A DNA stretch of 46,624 nt from Pseudonocardia alaniniphila (GTDB lineage Bacteria; Actinomycetota; Actinomycetes; Mycobacteriales; Pseudonocardiaceae). The translations under genes and the position numbers were made by a program. The notes under the pieces were generated by a model that had not been told where the DNA came from, made no database searches, and was given only the letters and a program-made list of their open reading frames with translations. Shown piece by piece: positions 27,391 through 36,066 of the stretch (position 1 is its first letter; every line of letters begins with the position of its first letter). The stretch covers positions 1 to 46,624 of the forward strand of contig NZ_JAKXMK010000026.1 of the NCBI RefSeq assembly GCF_022524485.1, in the 5' to 3' direction.

Positions 27391-28692
27391 TCAGGGCACG
27401 CCGGGGCGCCAGGCGTCAACGTGGACTGTGGCCCCATCGACGACATCGAACGGGGGCGGCCCATCACCGAGTGGTACGGCGCTCGGGTTTGCCCCTCCCG
27501 GCAGCACGACGTCGAGCGTCTGCGGCGTCTTATGGTCCGCCGCGGCGCCGTACCCCTTCCAGAACACGGTGAACGCGGCCGTGCCACGGGGGGCGACGCC
27601 GACCCGCTGGGCGGCGACCGGTAGGCCCGGCCGCGCGATCGATGCCGGCTCGACCACGAGGTGGAGCGGCCGGCCGCCCTGAGCGATGGTGATACCGGCG
27701 AACCCGTCGAGGTAGCAGGGACGGCGCCCGTGGTGCGTCGCGACGACGGTGACGGCCCGGGAGCCCATGGTCGCGTCCCACCCGGTGGTGCTCCACGTGA
27801 GATCGTCGGGCGCGCACGGGGTATCGGCCTCGACCGGTGGCGTCGGCATAGGAACGTTCGATGTCGTCGGCAGTTTCTCGGGGGCGATTGCCGGCTGCAG
27901 CTGCGGCGGCGAGGGCAGCGGGGTCGTGTCCGGTTCCGGGTGCGGCACCGCCGTGAACACCACGTATCCCACGACCGCGACGGCGAGCGCGGCGAGCACC
28001 GTCCCGGCGCGTCGCTGTACGGGGCCGTACTCGCTCAGGCGCCCGGTCCGCGCCGGCAGGGCCTGATCCAGCAGGACGGCGGCGACGAGAACCGCGGCGT
28101 TCACGAGCGCGAACAGCGCCAGCGCGAGGTGGGGGACGGCCGGCAACGCTCCCACCGTGATGGCCACGGCGCTCACCGAGAGCCCGATCGTCCAGTCGGC
28201 CCGCACCGACCGGCGGGGTGGTGCGGTCCGGAGTTGGACCCAGGCCAGCGCGTGCCCCTGGAGCAGCCAGAAGACGCAGAGCGCAACCGGGAAGGCCTGG
28301 AAGGCGAAGAACATGGAGCCCAGCACGAGGAACCCGAGCACCCCGCCGAACGTCACGCCCACGAGGGCGGCGGCCCCGGCCCGGCCCCACACCGGCAGTG
28401 GATAGGCCGTGGTGGGCTCTGGGGTCCCCGGTAATGCGCGCCAGGTGAGGGCGAGGCCGGCCAGAACGACCACGATGCCGATGCCCACCACCCACCACAT
28501 CGCCTGCAGCATCGCGGTCGACTTCGGTGTGACGCAGCGGTCGTGGAGGCTGCACTCGCCCGGGTCGAACCAGAAGGGGGTGTACCGGGCCGCGACCACG
28601 GCGCCGACCAGCATCACCAGCAGCCCGGCGACCGTGACCGTCCGTGCGATCCGGAGCCGCCATGCGGTCGTGGCGACGTCGATGTCCAGCAC
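27391..28692 (-). CDS. Membrane protein with C-terminal DUF4232-like domain
   Basis: A 433-residue protein from GTG 28692. Seven or so hydrophobic segments cover residues 10-270. A Pro/Thr-rich linker follows, then an extracellular domain starting near CAPDDLTWSTTGWD with the features of DUF4232: paired cysteines (CAPDDL and RPCYLDGFAGI) and a TAAFTVFWKGYG strand. DUF4232 is found in actinobacterial lipoproteins of unknown function; its fusion to a multi-pass membrane part is less usual. The start is uncertain because upstream codons stay open. No ribosome binding site is convincing. Confidence 0.75.
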   Translation of the reverse strand: MLDIDVATTAWRLRIARTVTVAGLLVMLVGAVVAARYTPFWFDPGECSLHDRCVTPKSTAMLQAMWWVVGIGIVVVLAGLALTWRALPGTPEPTTAYPLPVWGRAGAAALVGVTFGGVLGFLVLGSMFFAFQAFPVALCVFWLLQGHALAWVQLRTAPPRRSVRADWTIGLSVSAVAITVGALPAVPHLALALFALVNAAVLVAAVLLDQALPARTGRLSEYGPVQRRAGTVLAALAVAVVGYVVFTAVPHPEPDTTPLPSPPQLQPAIAPEKLPTTSNVPMPTPPVEADTPCAPDDLTWSTTGWDATMGSRAVTVVATHHGRRPCYLDGFAGITIAQGGRPLHLVVEPASIARPGLPVAAQRVGVAPRGTAAFTVFWKGYGAAADHKTPQTLDVVLPGGANPSAVPLGDGPPPFDVVDGATVHVDAWRPGVP

Positions 28693-28870
28693 GGAAAGGC
28701 ACCCCTCGTCCCGCGCGGGACGAGGCCGCGCCCGGCGGCACTCTAGGGGGCGTGGGGTGGGTGATCTCCGCGGGATGCGTTCCATTCGTCCGTTCCGGCC
28801 GGGACGACATTTCTTCGAATGGTTAGGATCATTGCGCTCGACCAGCCGGGACGGTCGGTAGCTTGACGAT

Positions 28871-29536
28871 GTGGCGCCCGATACCGAAATGGACGACGTC
28901 GCCGGTCGCAGCGTGGTGCGCAGCGTTTTCGCGCTCCTGCGTGAGTTGCGGGAGGAAACCGGGCCGGTCGGTGTGAGCACGCTGGCCCGGCGCACCGGCC
29001 TACCCAAGTCGACCGTTCAGCGGCTGCTGGTGCAGATGGCGGCGGAAGGTGCGGTCGAGCGGGTGGGCCGGGCATGGACCATGGGCCGGTCCCTCGGGCA
29101 GCCCGGTCCGGGCTCACGCTCGCTGTCCGGGTTGCGGTACCTGACGCGCCCGCGCCTGCGGAGGATCGCGATGTCCACCGGCGCGTCCACCTTCCTCCTC
29201 GTCGGGGACGGTGCGGGGCCGGTGACCCTGGACCAGGTCAGCGGTTCGATGGTGGATCCCGCCATTCCCCCGGAATGGCAGATGCGGGCGGCCGCGCACC
29301 CGGCATCGGCCGCGGCCCTGGCCCTGACCGTGGGTGGTACGGCCGTCGAGCGTGGAGCGGTCGTGCCGGAGTACGAATGCCTCGCCACGGTGTTCCCGCT
29401 CGCCTCCGGTGACGCCGGCCTGCTGAGCGCCACGCTTCCTCGCGGGAGCGGGATCGATCGGCTGGCGAACACATTGGACCGGGTAGCCGAAACGATCAAC
29501 GCAGAAGCCGGCCGGCTGGCGAGCGATGGCTGGTGA
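28871..29536 (+). CDS. IclR-family transcriptional regulator
   Basis: A 221-residue regulator from GTG 28871. The N-terminal winged helix reads RSVFALLRELREE...VSTLARRTGLPKSTVQRLLVQMAAEGAVERVG. The effector-binding part is present but short, and the C-terminal region retains CLATVFPLASGDAGLLSATLP. It is followed by the GMC oxidoreductase gene after 130 bases, which is a likely target. The spacer 28693-28870 upstream carries CCATTCG and CGAATGG 27 bases apart, a possible autoregulatory site. It is not of the TetR type known for MftR. Confidence 0.87.
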   Translation: MAPDTEMDDVAGRSVVRSVFALLRELREETGPVGVSTLARRTGLPKSTVQRLLVQMAAEGAVERVGRAWTMGRSLGQPGPGSRSLSGLRYLTRPRLRRIAMSTGASTFLLVGDGAGPVTLDQVSGSMVDPAIPPEWQMRAAAHPASAAALALTVGGTAVERGAVVPEYECLATVFPLASGDAGLLSATLPRGSGIDRLANTLDRVAETINAEAGRLASDGW

Positions 29537-29666
29537 CGATTTCTCGTTCCGCTCAGTGGCACAGCGCCGCTGCATTCCGCAGTCGATCGGCAAGCTGAAT
29601 ATGCGCGGCGCCCGATTTCTCGGGAGAAGCCGACCGAACGTCGATTCAACCGGAGGACTCGGCGCA

Positions 29667-31172
29667 ATGGTCCATGCAACATCGGTGCACGATTTCATCG
29701 TCGTGGGTGGCGGCAGCGCCGGCTGCGTGCTCGCCGCCCGGCTGTCGGAGAACGAGAACGCTCGTGTCCTGCTGCTGGAGGCCGGCGACCGCGTCCCGCT
29801 CGAGCGCGCGGCCGTTCCCCCCGCGTGGCCGACCCTGCTGGGCTCCTCGATGGACTGGTGCACCCACACCGTCGAGCTCGCCGCCACCGGGGGCGCGCTG
29901 CCCTGGCCGCGCGGGCGCGGGCTGGGCGGGTCGTCAGCGATCAACGGCATGGCCTACGTGCGCGGGCATTCCTCGAGCTACGACGCGTGGGTAGGCGCCG
30001 GTGCCACGGGATGGGGGTTCGCCGACCTGCTCCCGTACTTCATGCGCACCGAGAACGCCGAGGGCCGAGACTCGGCACTGCGGGGCGTCGGCGGCCCGCT
30101 GAGCGTCGCTCCGGCACGCCCGTCGCATCCGGTGATCGGCGCGCTCCTGGACGGGGCGGCCGAGCGCGGTCATCCGACGGCGATCGACGTCAGTGCAGGC
30201 CGGTACGAGGGGTTCGGCCTTCCTGACCTCAACATCGTCGACGGGGTCCGGCAGAGCGCCGCCGACGCCTACCTCGCGCCGGTGATGCAGCGGCCCAACC
30301 TCGACGTCGTGACCGGCGCGCACGCCTTCCGCGTGACCGTCGCCGGTGGACGCTGCACGGGGGTGGAGTACGCCGTCGGCACCGACGTGGTCGCCGCCGC
30401 ATGTATGGAGGAGGTGGTGCTGACGGCGGGTGTCGTCGGGTCCGCCCAGCTGCTTCTGCTGTCGGGCATCGGCTCGCAGGCCCACCTGCGCGACGTCGGC
30501 GTCGACGTGGTGCTGGATCTCCCCGGGGTCGGGGCGAACCTGCACGACCATCCGATGTCGAGCGTCGTCTACAGCGCGGGCCGGTCGATGCCACCGGGTC
30601 GGCACAACCACGGCGAGGCCTGCGGTCTGGTGCGCAGCGATGCCACGTCCGACGTCCTCGATCTGCAGATCCTGTTCGTCTCCAGCCCGTACCACAACCC
30701 GGCGATGCTCGGGGCCGAGGTGGGCTACTCGATCGCGTTCTCGGTGATGGACCCCCGCAGCCGGGGATCGGTGCAACTCGCCTCGGCCGACCCGGCCACG
30801 GCCCCACTCGTGGACCCGGGCTACTACACCGACCGGCGAGACCTGCAGGTGATGGTCACCGGCCTGCGGATCGCACGGGAGATCGGCACGGCGACCGCGC
30901 TGGATCCCTGGCGCGGCGAGGAGGTGCTTCCGGGCCCCGGTGTGCACGACGACGACGGCGCCTGCGACTACCTCCGGATGAACCTCCTGCCGTACTTCCA
31001 CGGCGTGGGGACGTGCCGGATCGGGGCGGTCGTCGACCCGGACCTCAAGGTGTACGGCATCGACGGGCTCCGCGTGGCCGACGCGTCGGTGATGCCGTCG
31101 ATCGTCTCCGCCAACACCCATGCCACGGTCTGTGCCATCGCGGAGCGCGCCGCCGTCCTGATCGCGGAATGA
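29667..31172 (+). CDS. GMC-family FAD-dependent oxidoreductase (MftG-like candidate)
   Basis: A 501-residue flavoprotein from ATG 29667, behind GGAGGA. The FAD-binding motif is FIVVGGGSAGCVLAARLS, the GMC signature 1 is RGRGLGGSSAINGMAYVRG, and signature 2 is the GVVGSAQLLLLSGIG segment. The C-terminal active site shows YFHGVGTCRIG and SANTHATVCAIAER. Relatives oxidise alcohols such as choline. In mycobacteria the GMC enzyme MftG passes electrons from reduced mycofactocin to respiration; this gene's position 1.2 kb upstream of mftA makes the same role plausible. The family alone does not prove it. Confidence 0.88.
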   Translation: MVHATSVHDFIVVGGGSAGCVLAARLSENENARVLLLEAGDRVPLERAAVPPAWPTLLGSSMDWCTHTVELAATGGALPWPRGRGLGGSSAINGMAYVRGHSSSYDAWVGAGATGWGFADLLPYFMRTENAEGRDSALRGVGGPLSVAPARPSHPVIGALLDGAAERGHPTAIDVSAGRYEGFGLPDLNIVDGVRQSAADAYLAPVMQRPNLDVVTGAHAFRVTVAGGRCTGVEYAVGTDVVAAACMEEVVLTAGVVGSAQLLLLSGIGSQAHLRDVGVDVVLDLPGVGANLHDHPMSSVVYSAGRSMPPGRHNHGEACGLVRSDATSDVLDLQILFVSSPYHNPAMLGAEVGYSIAFSVMDPRSRGSVQLASADPATAPLVDPGYYTDRRDLQVMVTGLRIAREIGTATALDPWRGEEVLPGPGVHDDDGACDYLRMNLLPYFHGVGTCRIGAVVDPDLKVYGIDGLRVADASVMPSIVSANTHATVCAIAERAAVLIAE

Positions 31173-31184
31173 TCCGCGGCACGG

Positions 31185-32360
31185 TCAGGGCGTGCGGCGA
31201 GCCGACCAGGAGCGCGTGACCTCGACGAAGCCGCGGCGCGTGTACCAGGTCCGGGTCCAGTCGTCCGCGACCACGTCCAGGACGACCAGGTCGCAGCCCG
31301 CCTGCGCAGCGAGAGCCATCCCGGTGCGCAGCAGCGCGTCGCCGTGCCCTTGGCGACGGTGGTCCGGCTCGGTCGAGATCGCATCGATCAGCGCGGTTCC
31401 GCCGTCGATCTTGAGGACCGCCGACGCGACGAGCCGCCCACCGGCAGCGACGGCGAGGTGGCGCACGTCGAGCACGGCCTCCTCGAGACGCCGGCCGTCG
31501 AGGGCCTCGGCGATCAGGGCGGGATCCATCCCGGGCAGGTCCCGCCGCCAGGCGGCCTCCGCCAGGGGCCGCAGCTCGGCGGCGTCGACCTGTGCCACGC
31601 GGGCGACCGGCTCCCCACCCGCGGGCGCTGCCATCCCCAACAGCTCCTGCACCTGCCAGCCACCCGCGGCGAGCCCCGCGGCGGTATCCGCCAGGTGCGC
31701 CCCCGTGAGCAGGACCCACTGTTCGGCACAGCCATCGAGGACGCGCTCGGCGTCGGCGGTGACCTGCGCGGCGTCCGCGCGGCCGCTCACCAGGAGCTGG
31801 TTGTGTTCGGGAGAGCCCGGCACGGTCGTCGTGCGGACCGCGACCCCTCCCGTCACCGGCACCTCCGCCGTGGCGATCCGGCGCAGCAGCGAAGGCTCGA
31901 GCACCGCGTGGCGCCAACCCGGGTCGACGGTGCCGAGGACGGGCGCGTCGAACCCGCCGTCGGCACGCGGGCGGTAGGGCAGCACGCCGAGCACCGCAGC
32001 TGCCGGCACCGGGCCGTAGGCGTGGGGGAAGCGCATCGAGGCAGGGTCGGTCGGGAGCCCCGGTTCGAAGCGGACGGGGACGACGATCCGGTCCGGGTCG
32101 AGCACGAGCAGCACCAGATCGGTGCGGCCCGGGAAGAGCCGCCCGGCGGGCAGTGCGACCTGGTCAGGTGTGGACAGGTGGACGAACCCCACCTCGTCGA
32201 GCGAGGGCGGTGCGATGACGCCGGCGGTGAGCGCCGTGCGCCACTCGGCGGGCGTGGCCAGATGCAGGAGGGGAACGAACACGAAAGCAGCATGCCCGGC
32301 GGTCGCGACCACGGCGGTCGCGGTCCTGATCCCGGCGTCGACGAACGCGAGCCTTGTCAT
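31185..32360 (-). CDS. Two-domain protein: DUF952 + GNAT acetyltransferase
   Basis: A 391-residue protein. The N-terminal ~120 residues match DUF952 (FVFVPLLHLATPAEWRTAL, VGFVHLSTPDQV, FPHAYGPVPAAAVLGVLPY). A middle segment (about 150-270) is a degenerate acetyltransferase-like region, and the C-terminal GNAT domain has the acetyl-CoA loop RRQGHGDALL and the ending TRTWYTRRGFVEV. ATG 32360 is used; GTG 32366 is an alternative. Both codons lie inside a palindrome shared with the divergent mftA promoter region. Substrate unknown. DUF952 proteins have no established function. Confidence 0.82.
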   Translation of the reverse strand: MTRLAFVDAGIRTATAVVATAGHAAFVFVPLLHLATPAEWRTALTAGVIAPPSLDEVGFVHLSTPDQVALPAGRLFPGRTDLVLLVLDPDRIVVPVRFEPGLPTDPASMRFPHAYGPVPAAAVLGVLPYRPRADGGFDAPVLGTVDPGWRHAVLEPSLLRRIATAEVPVTGGVAVRTTTVPGSPEHNQLLVSGRADAAQVTADAERVLDGCAEQWVLLTGAHLADTAAGLAAGGWQVQELLGMAAPAGGEPVARVAQVDAAELRPLAEAAWRRDLPGMDPALIAEALDGRRLEEAVLDVRHLAVAAGGRLVASAVLKIDGGTALIDAISTEPDHRRQGHGDALLRTGMALAAQAGCDLVVLDVVADDWTRTWYTRRGFVEVTRSWSARRTP

Positions 32361-32377
32361 TGGCACCGGGTGCCAAT
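32359..32377. promoter_or_regulatory. 19-bp palindrome between the divergent GNAT gene and mftA
   Basis: ATTGGCACC and GGTGCCAAT form a perfect nine-base inverted repeat around one G. It covers the start codon of the leftward gene and lies 45 bases before the mftA ATG. It has the form of a dimeric repressor site. In mycobacteria the TetR-family regulator MftR controls the mft genes; no such gene is seen in this window, so the binding protein is unknown. Confidence 0.6.
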
Positions 32378-32421
32378 TAACGTGCGGGCCGGATCACCCC
32401 GTCGTCGGCAGGAGATGACCC

Positions 32422-32523
32422 ATGTCCCCCATCGAGCAGTCCGAGTCCGTGACCGAGGAGCCCGTCGTCGAGGAGACCCTCGTCGAAGAGGTGTCGATCG
32501 ACGGCATGTGCGGTGTCTACTAG
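32422..32523 (+). CDS. mftA: Mycofactocin precursor peptide MftA
   Basis: A 33-residue peptide from ATG 32422, with AGGAG seven bases upstream. It is rich in Glu and Val, like a RiPP leader, and ends in IDGMCGVY, the invariant MftA core. MftC acts on the last two residues, Val-Tyr: it decarboxylates Tyr and forms a ring with Val, and MftE then releases the modified dipeptide. The gene is too short for ordinary gene calling, but its end and its position before mftB make the call firm. The mftB start lies within its last codons. Confidence 0.96.
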   Translation: MSPIEQSESVTEEPVVEETLVEEVSIDGMCGVY

Positions 32524-32824
32524 CGACCCGGTGTCCACGAGCGACACGGCAGGCCCCGGGTTCGACCCGGACCTGCCCTATCGCTGCAGCCCGCAGGTGG
32601 CGGTGCGCCCCGAACCCTTCGGGGCGCTCGTCTACCACTTCGGCACCCGCAAGCTGTCGTTCCTGAAAACCCCGCAGCTCGTCGCCGTCGTCTCCGGCTT
32701 GGAGCAGCACGACTCCGTCAACGCCGCGATCGACGCGGCGGCCGTCGAGGAGACGCAGCGCCCGGCGTACCTGCGGGCCCTGGCCGGGCTGGCGGCGAAC
32801 GGCACCATCGAAGAGCGGTCCTAG
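32513..32824 (+). CDS. mftB: Mycofactocin biosynthesis chaperone MftB
   Basis: A 103-residue RiPP recognition element protein. It starts at GTG 32513, overlapping mftA by 11 bases in another frame. The region RPEPFGALVYHFGTRKLSFLKTPQLVAVV is typical of MftB. It binds the MftA leader and presents it to the radical SAM enzyme MftC. The first ~20 residues are a Ser/Thr/Pro-rich extension, so a later start is possible. Confidence 0.95.
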   Translation: MSTSDPVSTSDTAGPGFDPDLPYRCSPQVAVRPEPFGALVYHFGTRKLSFLKTPQLVAVVSGLEQHDSVNAAIDAAAVEETQRPAYLRALAGLAANGTIEERS

Positions 32825-32837
32825 AGATACGGATGGA

Positions 32838-34067
32838 GTGGCAGTGAAGCTGGTCGATCATTTCCAGTACGGCCTGAACTCGCCGATCTGCCTGACCTGG
32901 GAGCTCACGTACGCCTGCAACCTGGCGTGTGTGCACTGCCTGTCGTCGTCCGGGCGCCGGGATCCGCGGGAGCTCACCACCGCCGAGGCCAAGGGCGTGA
33001 TCGACGAGCTGCAGCGGATGCAGGTCTTCTACGTCAACATCGGCGGCGGCGAGCCGACCGTGCGACCGGACTTCTGGGAGCTGCTCGACTACGCGGTCGG
33101 CCACGACGTCGGCGTCAAGTTCTCGACCAACGGGATCAAGCTCGACGCGAAGCGGGCGCGGCAGCTCGCGGCCACCGACTACGTCGACGTCCAGATCTCC
33201 CTCGACGGTGCCACGGCCGCCGTCAACGACCACGTGCGCGGCCCCGGCTCGTACGCCACCGCGATGCGGGCGTTGGAGAACCTGGCGGAGGCCGGCTTCG
33301 GCCAACCGAAGATCAGCGTCGTGATGACGCGCGAGAACGTCGACCAGCTCGACGACTTCGCGGCCATCGCCGACAAGTTCGGCGCCCAGCTGCGGATCAC
33401 GCGGCTGCGCCCGTCGGGACGCGGGGCCGACGTGTGGGACGAGCTGCACCCGACCGCCGAGCAGCAGCACCAGCTCTACCAGTGGCTACTGGCGCACGGC
33501 GACAACGTGCTCACCGGCGACTCGTTCTTCCACCTCTCTGCCTATGGCGAGGCGCTGCCCGGGCTCAACCTCTGCGGCGCGGGCCGCGTCGTCTGCCTGA
33601 TCGACCCGGTCGGGGACGTCTACGCGTGCCCGTTCGCGATCCACGAGAACTTCCTCGCGGGCAACGTCCGCTCGCCGGGTGGGTTCCAGCATGTGTGGCG
33701 GGAGTCGGAGCTGTTCGCGCAGCTGCGGCAGCCGCAGACCGGCGGAGCCTGCCGTAGCTGCGGTTTCTACGACTCGTGCCAGGGCGGCTGCATGGCGGCC
33801 AAGTTCTTCACCGGCCTGCCCCTCGACGGTCCCGACCCGGAGTGCGTGCGCGGCTTCGGTGAGCAGGCACTCGCCGCGCGCGACGAGGCCGTCGCCATCC
33901 CGCGGTCGGACGTGGACCACTCCCGCTCCGCCCCGCGGAACTCGCGGCGCCCCGTCCCGGTCACGATCGGGCGCCGGCCCGACAAGGCGTGCGAGACGAG
34001 CCCGCTCGCCGGGATGGCGGGTGACGCGTCCGACTCGCGGCTGCGGATCCCGGTCGCGGGCTCGTGA
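32838..34067 (+). CDS. mftC: Mycofactocin radical SAM maturase MftC
   Basis: A 409-residue radical SAM/SPASM enzyme. The SAM-cluster cysteines are Cys27, 31 and 34 in ACNLACVHCLS. NIGGGEPTVRPDF and VQISLDGA follow the family pattern, and the C-terminal SPASM region supplies Cys residues in LNLCGAGRVVCLIDPVGDVYACPF and CRSCGFYDSCQGGC. It catalyses oxidative decarboxylation of the C-terminal Tyr of MftA and then C-C bond formation to Val. GTG 32838 and GTG 32844 are both possible starts; the second has better spacing to GGAG. Sequence agrees well with mycobacterial MftC. Confidence 0.97.
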   Translation: MAVKLVDHFQYGLNSPICLTWELTYACNLACVHCLSSSGRRDPRELTTAEAKGVIDELQRMQVFYVNIGGGEPTVRPDFWELLDYAVGHDVGVKFSTNGIKLDAKRARQLAATDYVDVQISLDGATAAVNDHVRGPGSYATAMRALENLAEAGFGQPKISVVMTRENVDQLDDFAAIADKFGAQLRITRLRPSGRGADVWDELHPTAEQQHQLYQWLLAHGDNVLTGDSFFHLSAYGEALPGLNLCGAGRVVCLIDPVGDVYACPFAIHENFLAGNVRSPGGFQHVWRESELFAQLRQPQTGGACRSCGFYDSCQGGCMAAKFFTGLPLDGPDPECVRGFGEQALAARDEAVAIPRSDVDHSRSAPRNSRRPVPVTIGRRPDKACETSPLAGMAGDASDSRLRIPVAGS

Positions 34068-34083
34068 GGAGCCGTCCCCTTCG

Positions 34084-36066
34084 GTGTCCGGCGCGAGCCT
34101 CGTCCGGCCGGTCGTCCTGAGGGGACGGACCGCACCCAGCCGCGTGCTGTTCGGTCCACACGAGACCAACCTCGCCCGCGACCGCGAGATCTCCGACCGG
34201 CACGTCGCCTACTACGCGCGGCGCGCCGCGGGCGGCACCGGTGTGATCGTCACCGAGGTGGCGAGCGTGCACGACTCCGACTGGCCCTACGAGCGCGCGC
34301 CACGCGCCGCCGACGCCGTCCCGGGATGGGCCGCTGTGGTGGACGCCTGCCGCCCGCACGGCGCCCTCGTGCTCGCCGGGCTCGGGCACGCCGGTGGGCA
34401 GGGCAGCTCGGCGTACGGGCAGCAGGCGCTCTGGGGGCCCTCGGGTGTCGCCGACGCGGCGAGCCGCGAGGTGCCGATGGAGATGGAGCAGCCCGAGATC
34501 GACGAGCTGGTCTCCGGGTTCTCCGCCGCAGCGGTGCTGGCCGCGCAGGCGGGGCTGGATGGCGTCGAGATCAACGCGGGGCAGCACTCGATCCTGCGCC
34601 AGTTCCTCTCGGGGCTCACCAACCGGCGCGCGGACGGTTACGGCGAGGACCGCACCCGGCTGTTGCGTGAGGTGCTCGCCGCCGTGCGGTCCGGGCTCGA
34701 CCGCGACGCAACCGACGACCGCGTTCTCGGCCTGCGGCTGTGTGCGGACGAGCTGGCCCCGTGGGCCGGGATCACGCCGGAGCAGGGCGTGGCGACCGCG
34801 CTCGCGGTGGCCGGGGCGATCGACTATCTCGTGGTCGTCCGCGGCTCGGGGATGTCGGTCTTCGCGACCCGACCCGACCTGCACGTCCCGCCGGGGTTCA
34901 ACCGGTCGATTTGCGGCACCGTCCGCTCGGCACTCGGCGCAGCGGTGCCGGTGGTGTTGCAGGGCAGCGTCGTCGACCCCGCGTTCGCGCAGGCGGCGCT
35001 CGACGAGGGCATCGCCGATCTCGTCGAGATGACGCGAAGCCAGATCGCCGAACCCGACCTGGTCACGCACGTCCGCGCGGGGACTCCAGAACGCATCCGG
35101 CCCTGCACTCTGTCCAATCAGCACTCCATCGTGCGTGACCCGCGCAACCCGATCGTCTCCGACGAGGCCGAGCCGCGGGCAGGCCACGAGACGGAGGACC
35201 CGCCGGGCGACTCGCGCACCCGTACGGGCCGGGCACGGCGATCCGTGCTCGTCGTGGGGGGCGGGCCGGGCGGGATGGAGGCCGCGCGGGTGCTGGCGCT
35301 GCGGGGGCACCGGGTGCGGCTGATGGAACGAGCAGACCGGCTCGGCGGGGCGCTGCTGCTCACCGCGGCCGTGGGCGGCCGGGAGCGGATGGGTGTGCTC
35401 GTGCCCTGGTGGGAGCGGGAGCTGATCCGCTTGGGTGTCGAGGTGGAAACCGGCGTCGAGGCCGATGTCCCGGAGCTCGACGCCGCCGAGCGTGCCGGGA
35501 CGGGCGTCCTGCTCGCCACCGGCTCGCGGCCCGGCCCGCGTCCCTACATGAGCGATGTGCCCGTGCTGTCCGCCGCCGATTTCGAGGCCGGTGTGCTCGC
35601 CGCCGGATCCGCGGAGGCGGCGCTGGACCTGCCTGCGGGCGTCGTCGTCGTGCACGACCCGATCGGCGACTGGACGGGTGTCGGCGTCGCCGAGCAGGTG
35701 GCTGCCGCGGGGCGCCGCGTCGCGATCGTCACCCGGGATGCGGTGGCGGGCGTCCAGCTCTCCCGCACCGGTGATCTGGTGCCCGCCAACACGCGCTTGC
35801 AGCGGGCCGGAGTGGTGCGCGAGCTGTACTCGCTGCTGCGCGGCGTGCACGGTGGCCGTGCGGTGCTGGAGCACGTCTGGACGGGGGAGCGCCGCGAGAT
35901 CGACTGCGCGGTGGTGCTCGACTGCGGGCACCGGCTCCCGGAGGACGGCCTGTGGGCTGCGCATCCCGATCTGCCCCGCGTGGGTGACTGCATCGCCCCT
36001 CGCACCGTGTACGAGGCCGTGCTCGAGGCGCGGCGGGCCGCGGCCGAGTTCGACGCGGTCGCGTGA
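34084..36066 (+). CDS. Mycofactocin-associated FadH/OYE-family oxidoreductase, first copy, lacking Fe-S cysteines
   Basis: A 660-residue protein from GTG 34084, 17 bases after mftC. The N-terminal ~340 residues form an old-yellow-enzyme FMN barrel (LRGRTAPSRVLFGPHETNLA, INAGQHSILRQFLSGLTNRR). The C-terminal half binds FAD/NAD (LVVGGGPGGMEAARVLALRGH, near residue 390). In 2,4-dienoyl-CoA reductase-type enzymes a four-Cys cluster joins the halves. Here the region reads RPCTLSNQHSIV, with only Cys341 left, and the following linker has no Cys. Electron transfer between the flavins must work otherwise or be lost. Families of this kind are known beside mft genes, but their function is not established. 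Its stop overlaps the start of the second copy. Confidence 0.87.
   Translation: MSGASLVRPVVLRGRTAPSRVLFGPHETNLARDREISDRHVAYYARRAAGGTGVIVTEVASVHDSDWPYERAPRAADAVPGWAAVVDACRPHGALVLAGLGHAGGQGSSAYGQQALWGPSGVADAASREVPMEMEQPEIDELVSGFSAAAVLAAQAGLDGVEINAGQHSILRQFLSGLTNRRADGYGEDRTRLLREVLAAVRSGLDRDATDDRVLGLRLCADELAPWAGITPEQGVATALAVAGAIDYLVVVRGSGMSVFATRPDLHVPPGFNRSICGTVRSALGAAVPVVLQGSVVDPAFAQAALDEGIADLVEMTRSQIAEPDLVTHVRAGTPERIRPCTLSNQHSIVRDPRNPIVSDEAEPRAGHETEDPPGDSRTRTGRARRSVLVVGGGPGGMEAARVLALRGHRVRLMERADRLGGALLLTAAVGGRERMGVLVPWWERELIRLGVEVETGVEADVPELDAAERAGTGVLLATGSRPGPRPYMSDVPVLSAADFEAGVLAAGSAEAALDLPAGVVVVHDPIGDWTGVGVAEQVAAAGRRVAIVTRDAVAGVQLSRTGDLVPANTRLQRAGVVRELYSLLRGVHGGRAVLEHVWTGERREIDCAVVLDCGHRLPEDGLWAAHPDLPRVGDCIAPRTVYEAVLEARRAAAEFDAVA

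Noticed and set aside
28871..29536. MftR, the mycofactocin repressor
   Set aside because: MftR is a TetR-family protein; this one has an IclR-type winged helix and effector domain.
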